A stretch of DNA of 64,000 nucleotides from assembly GCA_002441345.1 (NCBI GenBank), contig DJVU01000095.1:15622-79621 (forward strand), given 5' to 3'. This stretch comes from Bacteroidales bacterium UBA6248. GTDB taxonomy: Bacteria > Bacteroidota > Bacteroidia > Bacteroidales > Lentimicrobiaceae. Every line of letters starts with the position of its first letter. Position 1 is the stretch's first letter. A program made the translations under genes and the position numbers. Below are positions 16,510 through 25,329 of this stretch, piece after piece. A model generated the notes under the pieces. It did no database searches. It worked only from the letters and a program-made list of their open reading frames with translations, and was not told the origin of the DNA.

Positions 16510-16835
16510 ATCAGGCCAGCGATACGGTGAGAAATACCGGGAGAGCAAAGCAGGATAGTCCGAAAGGAAACTGCCGGCTAAGCTCAAAGGGCCTCCGGGC
16601 AGATGAAGGAAGATCTTAACGGAAATTCCGGAAACGCCGCAGGTACAAATACCGGATCCCCAACAGAAGAGTCTGCGAAAGCAGAAAGCCCTGGTAAGGT
16701 AAATTGACAACAGCCCTACGGGGACAGTGGTTAATGAAGCACCGGAACAGTAACCTGAGGTCATGGGCAGGCTACGGTTTGTCCATCGACAGAAGGGAAA
16801 TTACTCGACAAGGGTTATTTCCCTTCTTGCTTTTT
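16510..16835 (+). ncRNA. Unassigned structured non-coding RNA, about 325 nt
   Basis: A promoter upstream and a strong terminator downstream bound a stretch with no plausible protein but many helices. CGGT/ACCG pairs at 16525-16539. GAGC/GCTC (16543-16546, 16582-16585) encloses GCAG/CTGC (16550-16553, 16571-16574) and TCC-GAAA-GGA (16559-16568). AGGGC/GCCCT pairs across 16588-16592 and 16688-16692, enclosing TCTGC-GAAA-GCAGA (16672-16685). CCC-TACG-GGG lies at 16714-16723, GGTTA/TAACC at 16729-16733 and 16751-16755, and ATGGGCA/TGTCCAT at 16763-16769 and 16780-16786. Two GAAA and one UACG tetraloop are typical of stable RNAs. I could not match it to RNase P RNA, tmRNA, SRP RNA, 6S RNA or riboswitches known to me. 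The ends are estimates. Confidence 0.7.
16791..16835 (+). terminator. Rho-independent terminator of the structured RNA
   Basis: AGAAGGGAAAT (16791-16801) pairs perfectly over 11 bp with ATTTCCCTTCT (16817-16827). TGC and five T follow. It sits 85 bases before the next coding start. Confidence 0.8.
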
Positions 16836-16919
16836 ATACCACTTGCATTCGCAATTGACATTTCAACATTTCTTGCAGAGGGTAGCCATTGTTTGTTTTA
16901 ATTTGCAGAAAAAATTGAG

Positions 16920-17453
16920 GTGACAAAGCATGCACTGGAAAGAATCCGGCTGGGCGATCTTCTGATGCGCGAACAATCCCGCCCGAACACCGATATGGTG
17001 GTAAACATTATTCTTAAGAGACCCGAATTATTCAGCGACCTGTGGAGTTTTATGCTCGACAACAACGGGATCATCAGCCGAAGAGCTGCCTGGGCAGCAG
17101 ATCTTTGCACAGAAATTGACCCCGGCTTTCTCAACGGCCGCCTTGAAGCTCTGATCGAACACCTTCCGTCGTTCAGCAGCGACGGTCTCAAACGGCATGG
17201 ACTGCGAATACTCACCCGCGAAACTTTGCCCGAATCCAGATTTGGCGTTCTGGCCGACACCTGCTTCAAATGGCTCGAAGCCCCTTCTGAAAGTATCGCC
17301 GTTAAAGTCTACTGCATGGAGATATTAATGGAGATTGCACTGGCGTTGCCCGAAATAAGCAGAGAATTGCGCGATATAATCGAAATACAGATGGAAGAGG
17401 CGAGTCCCGGATTTCGGAGTATGGGAAGGAAAGTACTGAAACAGCTCAACTGA
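16920..17453 (+). CDS. Helical-repeat (HEAT-like) hypothetical protein
   Basis: A 177-residue soluble, mostly helical protein. Segments such as LWSFMLDNNGIISRRAAWAA and VKVYCMEILMEIALALPE look like HEAT/ARM helices, in which a buried Arg/Ala-rich helix follows a short turn. I cannot assign a function. Such repeats usually form protein-binding scaffolds. The start is GTG at 16920, with no in-frame ATG nearby upstream. It begins 85 bases after the terminator of the structured RNA, so it needs its own promoter; TTAATTTG near 16900 is one base from the -7 consensus. Confidence 0.78.
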   Translation: MTKHALERIRLGDLLMREQSRPNTDMVVNIILKRPELFSDLWSFMLDNNGIISRRAAWAADLCTEIDPGFLNGRLEALIEHLPSFSSDGLKRHGLRILTRETLPESRFGVLADTCFKWLEAPSESIAVKVYCMEILMEIALALPEISRELRDIIEIQMEEASPGFRSMGRKVLKQLN

Positions 17454-17562
17454 GTCCATTTCTTTTTCAGAATGATATTTCTTGCACTGTATTGCACGAC
17501 CAGTCCTGTAAAACACCCTGATCTATATTTGTGATTAAGCTTTCAGAAGGCTTTTATTGCCT

Positions 17563-18045
17563 TCAGGCGGCCAGCTCCGGAAGCCCGGTAATGAATGCAC
17601 CGGCTGATAGTAAAACTACCAGCATCAGCAGATACAGACTGATAAATACAATGGTTAATATTCCAACTGTCCTGAAATGCAGCATAAGATTGCGCAGAGC
17701 CTGACTTAGCAATCCATTATCCGATGATTTTAAAGCAAGGTGCATAAACTTACTAAACCGGAAAAGATAAATTAGGGGAAGGATGTATATAGCTATGGTA
17801 ATCAGATACATAAGTCCAAGCATTGGAAGAGGGTAGGGGAGAGGCATGTCAAAGCCGTCGTTGATTTTTGGTATTACAACCATCATTACAATCGTTATAA
17901 CTGCCATAAAAAACAATCCAACCAGTGCCAGAATCCCGAAAAAGGTGGTCCATTTTCTGAGTTCATTGAGTGATCTGGTGGCAGAAGGCCAGCCAAAGAT
18001 ATTTTGCGACGACAGATCCGGATTGCTGCTGGTGTTTGGTTCCAT
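17563..18045 (-). CDS. DUF5362-like membrane protein
   Basis: The product has 160 residues: a polar N-terminus, two hydrophobic helices (about 35-60 and 72-95), an amphipathic linker (RFSKFMHLALKSSDNGLLSQAL) and a final helix pair (about 125-155). The pattern, with a Phe-rich linker containing KFMHLAL, resembles the DUF5362 family of Bacteroidota integral membrane proteins of unknown role. TATATTTG on the minus strand (18079-18086) is a good promoter -7 element about 34 bases upstream of the ATG. It appears to be a single-gene unit. Confidence 0.75.
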   Translation of the reverse strand: MEPNTSSNPDLSSQNIFGWPSATRSLNELRKWTTFFGILALVGLFFMAVITIVMMVVIPKINDGFDMPLPYPLPMLGLMYLITIAIYILPLIYLFRFSKFMHLALKSSDNGLLSQALRNLMLHFRTVGILTIVFISLYLLMLVVLLSAGAFITGLPELAA

Positions 18046-18078
18046 GGGAGTGGTTTGGCTTTAACTTGTGTGTACAGG

Positions 18079-18086
18079 CAAATATA
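18079..18086 (-). promoter_or_regulatory. Promoter -7 element for the DUF5362-like gene
   Basis: On the minus strand TATATTTG matches TAnnTTTG. It abuts the terminator of the upstream gene (18086-18109). I found no clear TTG at the right distance. Confidence 0.45.
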
Positions 18087-18109
18087 AAAAAAGCAGCTTA
18101 AGCTGCCTT
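18086..18109 (-). terminator. Rho-independent terminator after the acidic-tail gene
   Basis: On the minus strand GCAGCT-TA-AGCTGC forms a tight hairpin (18093-18106) followed by seven T. It lies five bases past the stop of the gene at 18114. Confidence 0.7.
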
Positions 18110-18113
18110 TTAA

Positions 18114-18416
18114 TTATTCCTCATTATCGTCTCCCTGATCGTTATCCGGGAAATTTTCCTCTGATTCCTTTTCATTGTTCACATCATCAAGATTTTCTTC
18201 CTCGTTGAGACTGCCTTTGCTATCAATTTTTACGGGAACCTTTACCAGATAGCTGGCATCGGCTGTATCTACGGTGATAGCATAAAAGAACTCATCGCCC
18301 TTGGTTTTAACCTTAATAACATGATTGGAGTAACCCAAAGGATATTTGAGTCTGATGGCCTCGAGCACCTCAGGGCTGACGTTACTGTAGCTTACAACCA
18401 ATCGTTTTCGTTCCAT
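18114..18416 (-). CDS. Small hypothetical protein with acidic tail
   Basis: A 100-residue protein. A folded N-terminal part (MERKRLVVSYSNVSPEVLEA to about residue 65) contains FYAITVDTADASYLVKVPV, and the last 30 residues are almost all Asp, Glu and Asn. I do not recognise a characterised family, though short proteins of this layout are common in Bacteroidales. It has its own terminator. No signal peptide or membrane segment is visible, so it is likely cytosolic. Confidence 0.72.
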   Translation of the reverse strand: MERKRLVVSYSNVSPEVLEAIRLKYPLGYSNHVIKVKTKGDEFFYAITVDTADASYLVKVPVKIDSKGSLNEEENLDDVNNEKESEENFPDNDQGDDNEE

Positions 18417-18535
18417 ATTGTAACTGGCTTTTTAAAAGGGTACAATAATACACAAGTAAATAATTCAATCAATTCATTAATTGTTAATTTTTTTTAAATA
18501 ATGTCCGGAATTTTCTCCCGGTTTCAAATCCCGAA

Positions 18536-20560
18536 TCACGTGATGTCAGAAACCCTGGCCAGCACCATTACAGTGCGGTTTGTACTATAGATTGACAGTC
18601 TGAGTGTTTCATCATTTTTCCCTTGTACCGCCGGGTATACGATGTTTTCATCAATGCGGCCGTGTCCGCCAAATACCTCGTTATCTGAATTCAGAATTAT
18701 GCGGTAGTTGCCCTTTTCAATTACATTGAACTCATAACCAGGGATGCTGTTTGAAGGGTGGAAGTTAAAGAGGAATACCAAAGGACCCCGGCTGAAAGCC
18801 AGTGTTTTGTTATTCTCATCCATGTGAAGCTGAATGGCAAATTCCTCATCAAAAATCCGGTATTTTTCCGCTAAACCAACCATGGCTTCATCAAATGCCG
18901 CCAAAAACCTGTATTTAAGATCCTGGTTTTTAACCAACGACCACTGGCGACGGGCATAGTAATAGCTCCAGTTGTTGCCTTCACGCGGAAAATCGATCCA
19001 TTCCGGGTGGCCGAATTCGTTGCCCATAAAATTTAAGTAAGCATGTCCGCCAAGTGACAGGGTAAACATACGAATCATTTTGTGCAGTGCAATACCTCTT
19101 TCAACCACCAGGTTCATGTCGTTCGCCTGCATATGCCAGTACATCTCTTTGTCCATCAACCAGAAAGCAATGGTTTTATCGCCAACCAGGGCCTGATCAT
19201 GCGACTCGGCATAGGCAACCGTTTTAACGCCAGGCAGACGGTTATTCATAACGTGCCACATTTCATGTACACTCCAGTCTTCGTCCCGTTTTTCTTTAAG
19301 CTGTTTTATCCAGAAATCGGGCAATCCCATGCCAAGCCTGTAATCGAATCCTATTCCTCCTTCACTTATTTTTGCAGTTAAGCCCGGCATTCCGGTTACA
19401 TCTTCGGCAATAGAAACGGCATCGGGTCTCAGGGAATGAATCAGCCGGTTGGCAAGCTGAAGATAGGTAACAGAGTCCCATTCAACGCCTTCACGGAAGT
19501 ACTTTTCAGGTGTATCAATCACCGCATTTCCATGATGGAAATACATCATAGAGCCAACACCGTCGAAGCGGAATCCGTCGAAATGGAATTCGTTCATCCA
19601 GTATTTGACATTCGAAAGCAGAAACTGAAGGACTTCCGTTTTTCCGTAATCGAACAGCAATGAGTCCCAGTCGGGATGAAGACCCCGCGCACCAGGATGA
19701 AAGTACTGACTGTCGGTTCCATCGAACATATTAAGCCCTTCGTTAACATTTTTTACGGTATGGGAATGCACGATGTCCATAATTACGGCAATTCCCATGC
19801 TGTGAGCTTTCCTGATCAGCATTTTCAGTTCTTCGGGAGTACCGAAGCGGGAGGTCGGTGCGAAAAAGTTGGCTACATGGTATCCGAAAGAACCGTAATA
19901 CGGATGTTCCTGAACGGCCATCATTTGTATGGCATTGTATCCCAGCTGTTTAATCCACGGAAGGGTATTTTCCATAAACTCCTCGTAAGTTCCGACGCCT
20001 TCTTTTTCCTGAGACATTCCTACGTGGCATTCATAAATAAACAGTTTTTGATCGCGCGGGATACGGAAGCGGTCGCCTTCCCAGTTGTAATCGGAAAACC
20101 ATAGCTGTCCGGAGAAGTTCCGGGTATCTTCATCCTGAACCACACGGCGGATATAAGCAGGGATCCGGGGCAGAAAACCATTGGAGGATTCTACCCATAC
20201 CTTTACTTTGCTGCCATGTACAAATGTATTACCATAGGTTTTCTTATCCAGAAAAATTTCCCAGACTCCGTTGTCTGTTCTGTGCAGGGGATGGGAGCGG
20301 GGATCCCAGTTGTTAAAATCGCCCGATAGAAAGAGCTGATGCGCAGAGGGAGCCCATTCACGGTAATACCAGCCTTTTTCTTTGCTGTTGTAGTTAATTC
20401 CCAGGTATTTATAGGCATCGGCGAAGCGTGAAAGCGTATTATATCTATCTTCAATAGATGTGATTCGCTCCTTAAAGCGCTGATACCTGGCGATTACATC
20501 GTTTGTTACGGGTGTCAGCCATGGATCGGTTTTTACAATTCCTGGAATTCGGGTTTTCAT
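18536..20560 (-). CDS. glgB: 1,4-alpha-glucan branching enzyme
   Basis: The 674-residue GH13 enzyme makes alpha-1,6 branches in glycogen. A CBM48 domain (about 60-150, FLSGDFNNWD) precedes the TIM barrel. Motifs are VIMDIVHSH, FRFDGV with nucleophile Asp333, IAEDVTG with acid/base Glu386, and AESHDQ with transition-state residues His454 and Asp455. The spacing resembles the eukaryote-type branching enzymes that many Bacteroidota carry rather than E. coli GlgB. No other glycogen genes are adjacent. A stand-alone CBM48 protein is encoded at 31746. Confidence 0.94.
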   Translation of the reverse strand: MKTRIPGIVKTDPWLTPVTNDVIARYQRFKERITSIEDRYNTLSRFADAYKYLGINYNSKEKGWYYREWAPSAHQLFLSGDFNNWDPRSHPLHRTDNGVWEIFLDKKTYGNTFVHGSKVKVWVESSNGFLPRIPAYIRRVVQDEDTRNFSGQLWFSDYNWEGDRFRIPRDQKLFIYECHVGMSQEKEGVGTYEEFMENTLPWIKQLGYNAIQMMAVQEHPYYGSFGYHVANFFAPTSRFGTPEELKMLIRKAHSMGIAVIMDIVHSHTVKNVNEGLNMFDGTDSQYFHPGARGLHPDWDSLLFDYGKTEVLQFLLSNVKYWMNEFHFDGFRFDGVGSMMYFHHGNAVIDTPEKYFREGVEWDSVTYLQLANRLIHSLRPDAVSIAEDVTGMPGLTAKISEGGIGFDYRLGMGLPDFWIKQLKEKRDEDWSVHEMWHVMNNRLPGVKTVAYAESHDQALVGDKTIAFWLMDKEMYWHMQANDMNLVVERGIALHKMIRMFTLSLGGHAYLNFMGNEFGHPEWIDFPREGNNWSYYYARRQWSLVKNQDLKYRFLAAFDEAMVGLAEKYRIFDEEFAIQLHMDENNKTLAFSRGPLVFLFNFHPSNSIPGYEFNVIEKGNYRIILNSDNEVFGGHGRIDENIVYPAVQGKNDETLRLSIYSTNRTVMVLARVSDIT

Positions 20561-21007
20561 CCGGATAGTTTTTAATGGTGTGCAACAGGCAGCCGATTAC
20601 ATGGCAGGAATTCCGGTCATGGTCATACAACGATTAATCGACATTTGATGCAGCGAGTGTTAAACAAACGGTTATGCTTTGGGTTCACGGAACAATGCAT
20701 AACCGCATATTAAATATAGGAAAGGAATTTGCTGTACAGTAGAAATTGTCGGAATTTTTTTAAAATTTCCCGGATATTCTGTGCAGGTGTGCGAAGAATG
20801 AATTTATAGAGGGATATGGAAGGTTATGATGTGAGGTTGAAAGCAAAAACTTATGGAATAAAGCCGGGAACCTTTTGTTATATAATTTATATTATGTCAA
20901 ATAAGTGTTTTAAGCACCCCTCCCTTTTAGGTCGGAATAGAAATTCTGTGCTGTTCGTTTAAATGGTCACCCCCATTCGCACTTTTGCTAACGAGAAGTA
21001 ATTCCTG
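20561..21007. other. Non-coding gap between glgB and the TPR gene
   Basis: About 450 bases upstream of glgB. I found no ORF of note, no complete promoter consensus and no strong hairpin. It should contain the glgB promoter and leader. Confidence 0.5.
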
Positions 21008-21039
21008 AAAAAAAACAGCCCGTGATTTCTCACAGGCTG
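21008..21039 (-). terminator. Rho-independent terminator after the TPR gene
   Basis: On the minus strand CAGCCTGTGA-GAAA-TCACGGGCTG (21016-21039, one C-A-type mismatch) is followed by eight T. Confidence 0.8.
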
Positions 21040-21061
21040 CCATAATCAGAATATTTTATGG

Positions 21062-22213
21062 TTATTCCATTTCGCTGAGCTTCTCATTTACGTCCTTCAT
21101 TTTTTCGTACATCTGAAGACGTGTGTAGATTTCTTTAAGCGAAAGCAGCGTGCTCTTGTCGGTTGCGTCCAGACGTGAAGCTGTTTCAAGATAAGGAATT
21201 GATTTTGTAAGTATTTCGTCGGCACGAGTCTTTAATTCGTTAAACTCTTTTTCGGCAGACAGAGGAAGTTTATTGGCTTCATCAATGATGGTTGCAGCCT
21301 GGTTAACATACAAGGCTCCCAGGTTGTAATTGGCCTCAAAATACTCCGGATTCAGTTCAATAGCCTTGATGTAAGCATTTTCTGCGGCTTCGGTATTACC
21401 CATTACAGCATAGTTTACACCTACTGCATAATGAATTGTTGGGTTATTGGGATCGGTTTTAACGGCCTCTGCCAGGTTATCCATTGCTTTGTCATTATCG
21501 CCTTTAGCAAGGTAAACATTGGTTTCAGCGATCAGCAGGTTGAAATCATCCGGGTATTTCTGACGTCCTTCAAGCAAAACTGCCACTGCAGCCGTTGTGT
21601 CCTTCTCTTCGAGATATATACCCGAAAGTGAGTTGTAAAGCAAAGGCTGTTTGTAGTTCATATCTTTTACCTTAGTATAGTACTCTTTGGCTTTAGCGAA
21701 TTCCCTTGCATTTTCTGCTGCCAGAGCAACGTTGAACATGGCAAGCGTATCGGTATTTCCAAACGTTTCGCTCACTCCTACTGCCGATTCAAAAGCATTC
21801 ATTGCTGCGGTATAGTTGGGTGGATCAGCAGTAAACTGCTGAACTCCTTCATTATAGAGTTGTTCGCTGACAATAAAAAGGTTTTGAATGGTTTCGGTAT
21901 AGAATTCTTTCTTAGAATCTATTTCAAGAAGCTTTTTGTATGATTCATAAGCTTTTCCAAGCGCGTTCTGTTCGAGAGCCTTGTATTCGGGTTTATCGCT
22001 CATGTGAATCTGAAGGTAGATGTTTCCCCTGTAAAACCATGTTTTCGGATCGTTCATGGTAGAGGCATCTGCAATAGTGGGCTCGATGTTTTGCATGGCC
22101 TTGTCAAGCTCCCCTTTTCTGAGGTTGTTGAAAGCTGTTGTGCGCAGTGCTTTCTGCCCGAAGGCGACCGATACTGCCATAACCATGACTAAAATCAAAG
22201 AAATTTTTCTCAT
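21062..22213 (-). CDS. Exported TPR-repeat protein
   Basis: The product has 383 residues. A signal peptide (MRKISLILVMVMAVSVAFGQ) is followed by at least six tetratricopeptide repeats. The clearest are AVKTDPNNPTIHYAVGVNYA and NAYIKAIELNPEYFEANYNLG. Periplasmic TPR proteins of this kind scaffold envelope complexes; the partner is unknown. A full promoter lies upstream (22254-22284) and a terminator downstream, so it is a single-gene unit between gyrA and glgB. Confidence 0.88.
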   Translation of the reverse strand: MRKISLILVMVMAVSVAFGQKALRTTAFNNLRKGELDKAMQNIEPTIADASTMNDPKTWFYRGNIYLQIHMSDKPEYKALEQNALGKAYESYKKLLEIDSKKEFYTETIQNLFIVSEQLYNEGVQQFTADPPNYTAAMNAFESAVGVSETFGNTDTLAMFNVALAAENAREFAKAKEYYTKVKDMNYKQPLLYNSLSGIYLEEKDTTAAVAVLLEGRQKYPDDFNLLIAETNVYLAKGDNDKAMDNLAEAVKTDPNNPTIHYAVGVNYAVMGNTEAAENAYIKAIELNPEYFEANYNLGALYVNQAATIIDEANKLPLSAEKEFNELKTRADEILTKSIPYLETASRLDATDKSTLLSLKEIYTRLQMYEKMKDVNEKLSEME

Positions 22214-22253
22214 TGTGTTTTTGATTACAGGTTTCTAAATCTGTTTCTATTTG

Positions 22254-22284
22254 CAAACCTACACGAATTAATTTCAATATACAA
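22254..22284 (-). promoter_or_regulatory. Bacteroidota-type promoter for the TPR gene
   Basis: On the minus strand TTG (22282-22284), 20 bases and TAGGTTTG (22254-22261) match the consensus, about 40 bases ahead of the ATG. Confidence 0.75.
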
Positions 22285-22388
22285 TATGCGTTGAAAAATT
22301 CATGCAATTTCCACCTTAGCTCCTAATCATGTCATTATCAGTGGAAAAATGAAGCTTGCGATAGGTTAATGCAATTTCCGTACCATAT

Positions 22389-24983
22389 TTAGTTTTCCTC
22401 CGGCTCTTCGGTCTTATCCTTTTGATCTTCAGAGTCTTGGTCTTCATCAACAGGATAAACTTCGAAAGAACTTACGGTGGTCTCAACGGTTTCGCCTTCG
22501 ACAGGTGCCAATTCTGCATCCACCTCTTCTTCTCCTTCAACTTCTACTTTAGTAACAGCAGCTATTGAATCGTTGTCGCGAAGGGTAATCAGTCTTACGC
22601 CCTGGGTTGCGCGTCCCATCACACGGAGGTCGGCAACGGCCATGCGGATGATAAGTCCGCTTCGGTTGATAATCATCAGGTCGTCGTTATCGGTTACGGA
22701 ATCTATCGAGATCAGCTGCCCGGTTTTATCGGTGATATTGATGGTTTTTACTCCTTTTCCTCCCCTGTTGGTGATCCGGTAATCGTCGAGTCTGGAACGT
22801 TTTCCATAACCATTTTCGCTTACCACCAGGATGTCGGAGTTGTCGTTTTCGGGGCAGATCATACCCACCACTTCATCTGTTTTACCGCCCAGGGTTATAC
22901 CTCTGACACCTGAAGCATTTCGTCCCATCGGGCGAACGGTATTTTCATGGAAGCGTATAGCTCTTCCCGATTTAAGTGCCATAATGACTTCGCTGTTGCC
23001 ATTGGTAAGTCTTGCTTCCAGCAGCTGATCGTCTTCCCGGATAGTAATTGCGTTTATACCGTTTTGGCGTGGTCTGCTGTAGGCTTCGAGCGATGTTTTT
23101 TTAATTACGCCCTTGCGGGTGCATAGAATGATGAAATTATTGTTAATGTAATCCTCATCCTTGATACTCTTCAGGTTGATAAATGCTCTGACCTTATCGT
23201 CGGGTTCAATATTGATAAGGTTTTGAATCGCCCGGCCTTTCGAGGTTTTTGTTCCTTCCGGAATTTCAAATACGCGCATCCAGAAAACTTTACCCTTTTC
23301 TGTAAAGAAGAGCATATAATTATGCATAGTAGCAACATAGAGATATTCAAGGAAATCCTCGTCGCGGATATCTGAGCCTTTAGCCCCTCTCCCACCCCGG
23401 TTCTGGCGGCGGTATTCGCTGAGTGCCGTGCGTTTGATGTAACCCATGTGTGAAATCGTGATTACAACATTTTCATCGGCAATGGTATCTTCGATGCGGA
23501 AGTCGCTGGCCGAATAAACGATTTCGGTTCTGGCTTCATCGCCGTAGTTTGCCTTGATTTCGAGAAGTTCATTTTTGATGATCTCCATCCGCAAACTTTC
23601 ATTTTCAAGAATATTGCGGTAATGTTCAATCATCTTCAGGAGTTCGTTGTACTCATCTCTGACTTTTTCTCTCTCGAGTCCGGTAAGGCGTTGCAAACGC
23701 ATGTCGAGGATTGCTCTGGCCTGGATTTCGGAAAGATTGAAGTTTTCCATAAGTCCGTTCCTGGCTTCTTCGGGCGTACGTGATGAACGGATGAGTGCGA
23801 TAACCTCGTCGAGGTGATCGAGAGCAATCAGAAGCCCTTCCAGGATGTGCGCCCGTTTTTCGGCTTCATTGAGTTCGTAGCGGGTGCGGCGGATAACCAC
23901 ATCATGGCGGTGTTCCACAAAGTACTCTATCAGTTGCTTCAGGTTCAGCAGCATAGGCCTTCCTTTGACAAGGCAAATGTTGTTTACACTGAAGGATGTC
24001 TGCAGCTGTGTATACTGATACAGCTTATTGAGGACTACATTGGTAATAGCATCGCGTTTAAGCTCATAAACGACCCTGAGTCCGTTTCTGTCGGATTCGT
24101 CGCGGATATCGGAAATGCCTTCCAGTTTTTTATCCATGATAAGGTCGGCAGTTTTCCGGATCATTTCCGCTTTGTTAACCTGGTATGGGATAGAAGTAAC
24201 AATAATACTCTCCTTACCGTGGTTATCGGTTTCAATTTTTGTTTCTCCCCGCATGATGATTCTTCCGCGACCGGTTTCATAGGCATCCCTGACACCTTCA
24301 TAACCGTATATGATGCCGCCGGTAGGAAAATCCGGAGCTTTAATGAACTTCATGAGTTCCGGGATGGTAATCTCGTGGTTGTCGATATATGCAACCACGC
24401 CGTCAACTACTTCACTGAGGTTGTGCGGGGGCATATTGGTGGCCATACCTACAGCAATTCCTGAAGCACCGTTGATCAGAAGATTTGGGATGCGTGCGGG
24501 CAGGACTGTAGGTTCTTCAAGCGAATCGTCGAAGTTCAGCTGAAAGTCGACCGTATCCTTGTTGATATCGGCCAGCATTTCTTCCGCAATTTTTCTCAAT
24601 CGGGCTTCGGTATAACGCATAGCAGCCGGGCTGTCGCCGTCGATTGAACCGAAGTTTCCCTGACCATCCACCAGCGGGTAGCGCAGGGACCAGTCCTGGG
24701 CCATACGAACCATTGCATCGTACACGGAGCTGTCGCCGTGCGGATGGTATTTACCGAGTACTTCTCCGACGATCCTGGCACTCTTCTTATAGGATCTGTT
24801 TGAAAGAACTCCCAGATCAAGCATTCCGTACAACACTCTGCGATGTACCGGCTTCATTCCGTCGCGAACATCCGGCAGTGCACGGGAAACAATGACCGAC
24901 ATCGAATAGTCGATGTAAGCCGATTTCATCTGGTTTTCAATGTTTACTTTAATGATCTTCTCTTCACCTGATTGATTTTCCAT
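22389..24983 (-). CDS. gyrA: DNA gyrase subunit A
   Basis: The 864-residue product is the breakage-reunion subunit of gyrase, which introduces negative supercoils with GyrB. RALPDVRDGMKPVHRR and PHGDSSVYDAMVRMAQ precede the catalytic Tyr124 (AAMRYTEARL). The C-terminal beta-pinwheel carries a GyrA box (QNRGGRGAKG), which favours GyrA over ParC. Quinolone-contact positions read Ser85 and Asp89, equivalent to the susceptible Ser83 and Asp87 of E. coli. The tail of about 60 residues is very acidic (ending DEDQDSEDQKDKTEEPEEN), as in other Bacteroidota. Confidence 0.96.
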   Translation of the reverse strand: MENQSGEEKIIKVNIENQMKSAYIDYSMSVIVSRALPDVRDGMKPVHRRVLYGMLDLGVLSNRSYKKSARIVGEVLGKYHPHGDSSVYDAMVRMAQDWSLRYPLVDGQGNFGSIDGDSPAAMRYTEARLRKIAEEMLADINKDTVDFQLNFDDSLEEPTVLPARIPNLLINGASGIAVGMATNMPPHNLSEVVDGVVAYIDNHEITIPELMKFIKAPDFPTGGIIYGYEGVRDAYETGRGRIIMRGETKIETDNHGKESIIVTSIPYQVNKAEMIRKTADLIMDKKLEGISDIRDESDRNGLRVVYELKRDAITNVVLNKLYQYTQLQTSFSVNNICLVKGRPMLLNLKQLIEYFVEHRHDVVIRRTRYELNEAEKRAHILEGLLIALDHLDEVIALIRSSRTPEEARNGLMENFNLSEIQARAILDMRLQRLTGLEREKVRDEYNELLKMIEHYRNILENESLRMEIIKNELLEIKANYGDEARTEIVYSASDFRIEDTIADENVVITISHMGYIKRTALSEYRRQNRGGRGAKGSDIRDEDFLEYLYVATMHNYMLFFTEKGKVFWMRVFEIPEGTKTSKGRAIQNLINIEPDDKVRAFINLKSIKDEDYINNNFIILCTRKGVIKKTSLEAYSRPRQNGINAITIREDDQLLEARLTNGNSEVIMALKSGRAIRFHENTVRPMGRNASGVRGITLGGKTDEVVGMICPENDNSDILVVSENGYGKRSRLDDYRITNRGGKGVKTINITDKTGQLISIDSVTDNDDLMIINRSGLIIRMAVADLRVMGRATQGVRLITLRDNDSIAAVTKVEVEGEEEVDAELAPVEGETVETTVSSFEVYPVDEDQDSEDQKDKTEEPEEN

Positions 24984-25188
24984 TACTTAGCTCGTTCCTT
25001 ATTAAGAAATTATTACCCTTACAAAAGGGTTACGAAGGTACGCTTTTTTTGGATAGAAAATCAGCGAGTGGCAAGCCAAAAACCTGTCATTTTCCAACAT
25101 CGGGCGGTTGAAAAATAAAACGGCATCGTATTTGATCTGACAACCGGCATTTATGCAAAAATTTAAATTCTAAAACATTTACAAATGC

Positions 25189-25219
25189 TTGTTTAACAGC
25201 ATTACAAGCAGTAATTTTG
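25189..25219 (+). promoter_or_regulatory. Bacteroidota-type promoter for clpC
   Basis: TTG (25189-25191), exactly 20 bases and TAATTTTG (25212-25219) fit the consensus. The implied leader is about 105 nt long. I saw no CIRCE-like inverted repeat near it. Confidence 0.75.
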
Positions 25220-25329
25220 AACTTTGGAAAACTTCCGTTAAGGAATGTTGTTAATTTTTATTATAAAGAGCTTGAACGGTACAGGCAAGTCCGCCTTACA
25301 CATGACAGGCTCTCTAACTCTCTAATCAA

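Noticed and set aside
16510..16835. RNase P RNA (rnpB) as the identity of the structured RNA
   Set aside because: It has GGATAGTCCG and CGACAGAA, which recall the conserved RNase P core, but the near-invariant GGAAAGTCC is altered, no P4 partner (CCCGGCTT-type) follows CGACAGAA, and TGTCCAT pairs locally instead of forming P2.
16510..16835. tmRNA, SRP RNA or a group II intron
   Set aside because: No tRNA-like acceptor with CCA and T-arm, no SRP GGAA/GCAGG core, no GTGCG start or domain V and no reverse transcriptase nearby.
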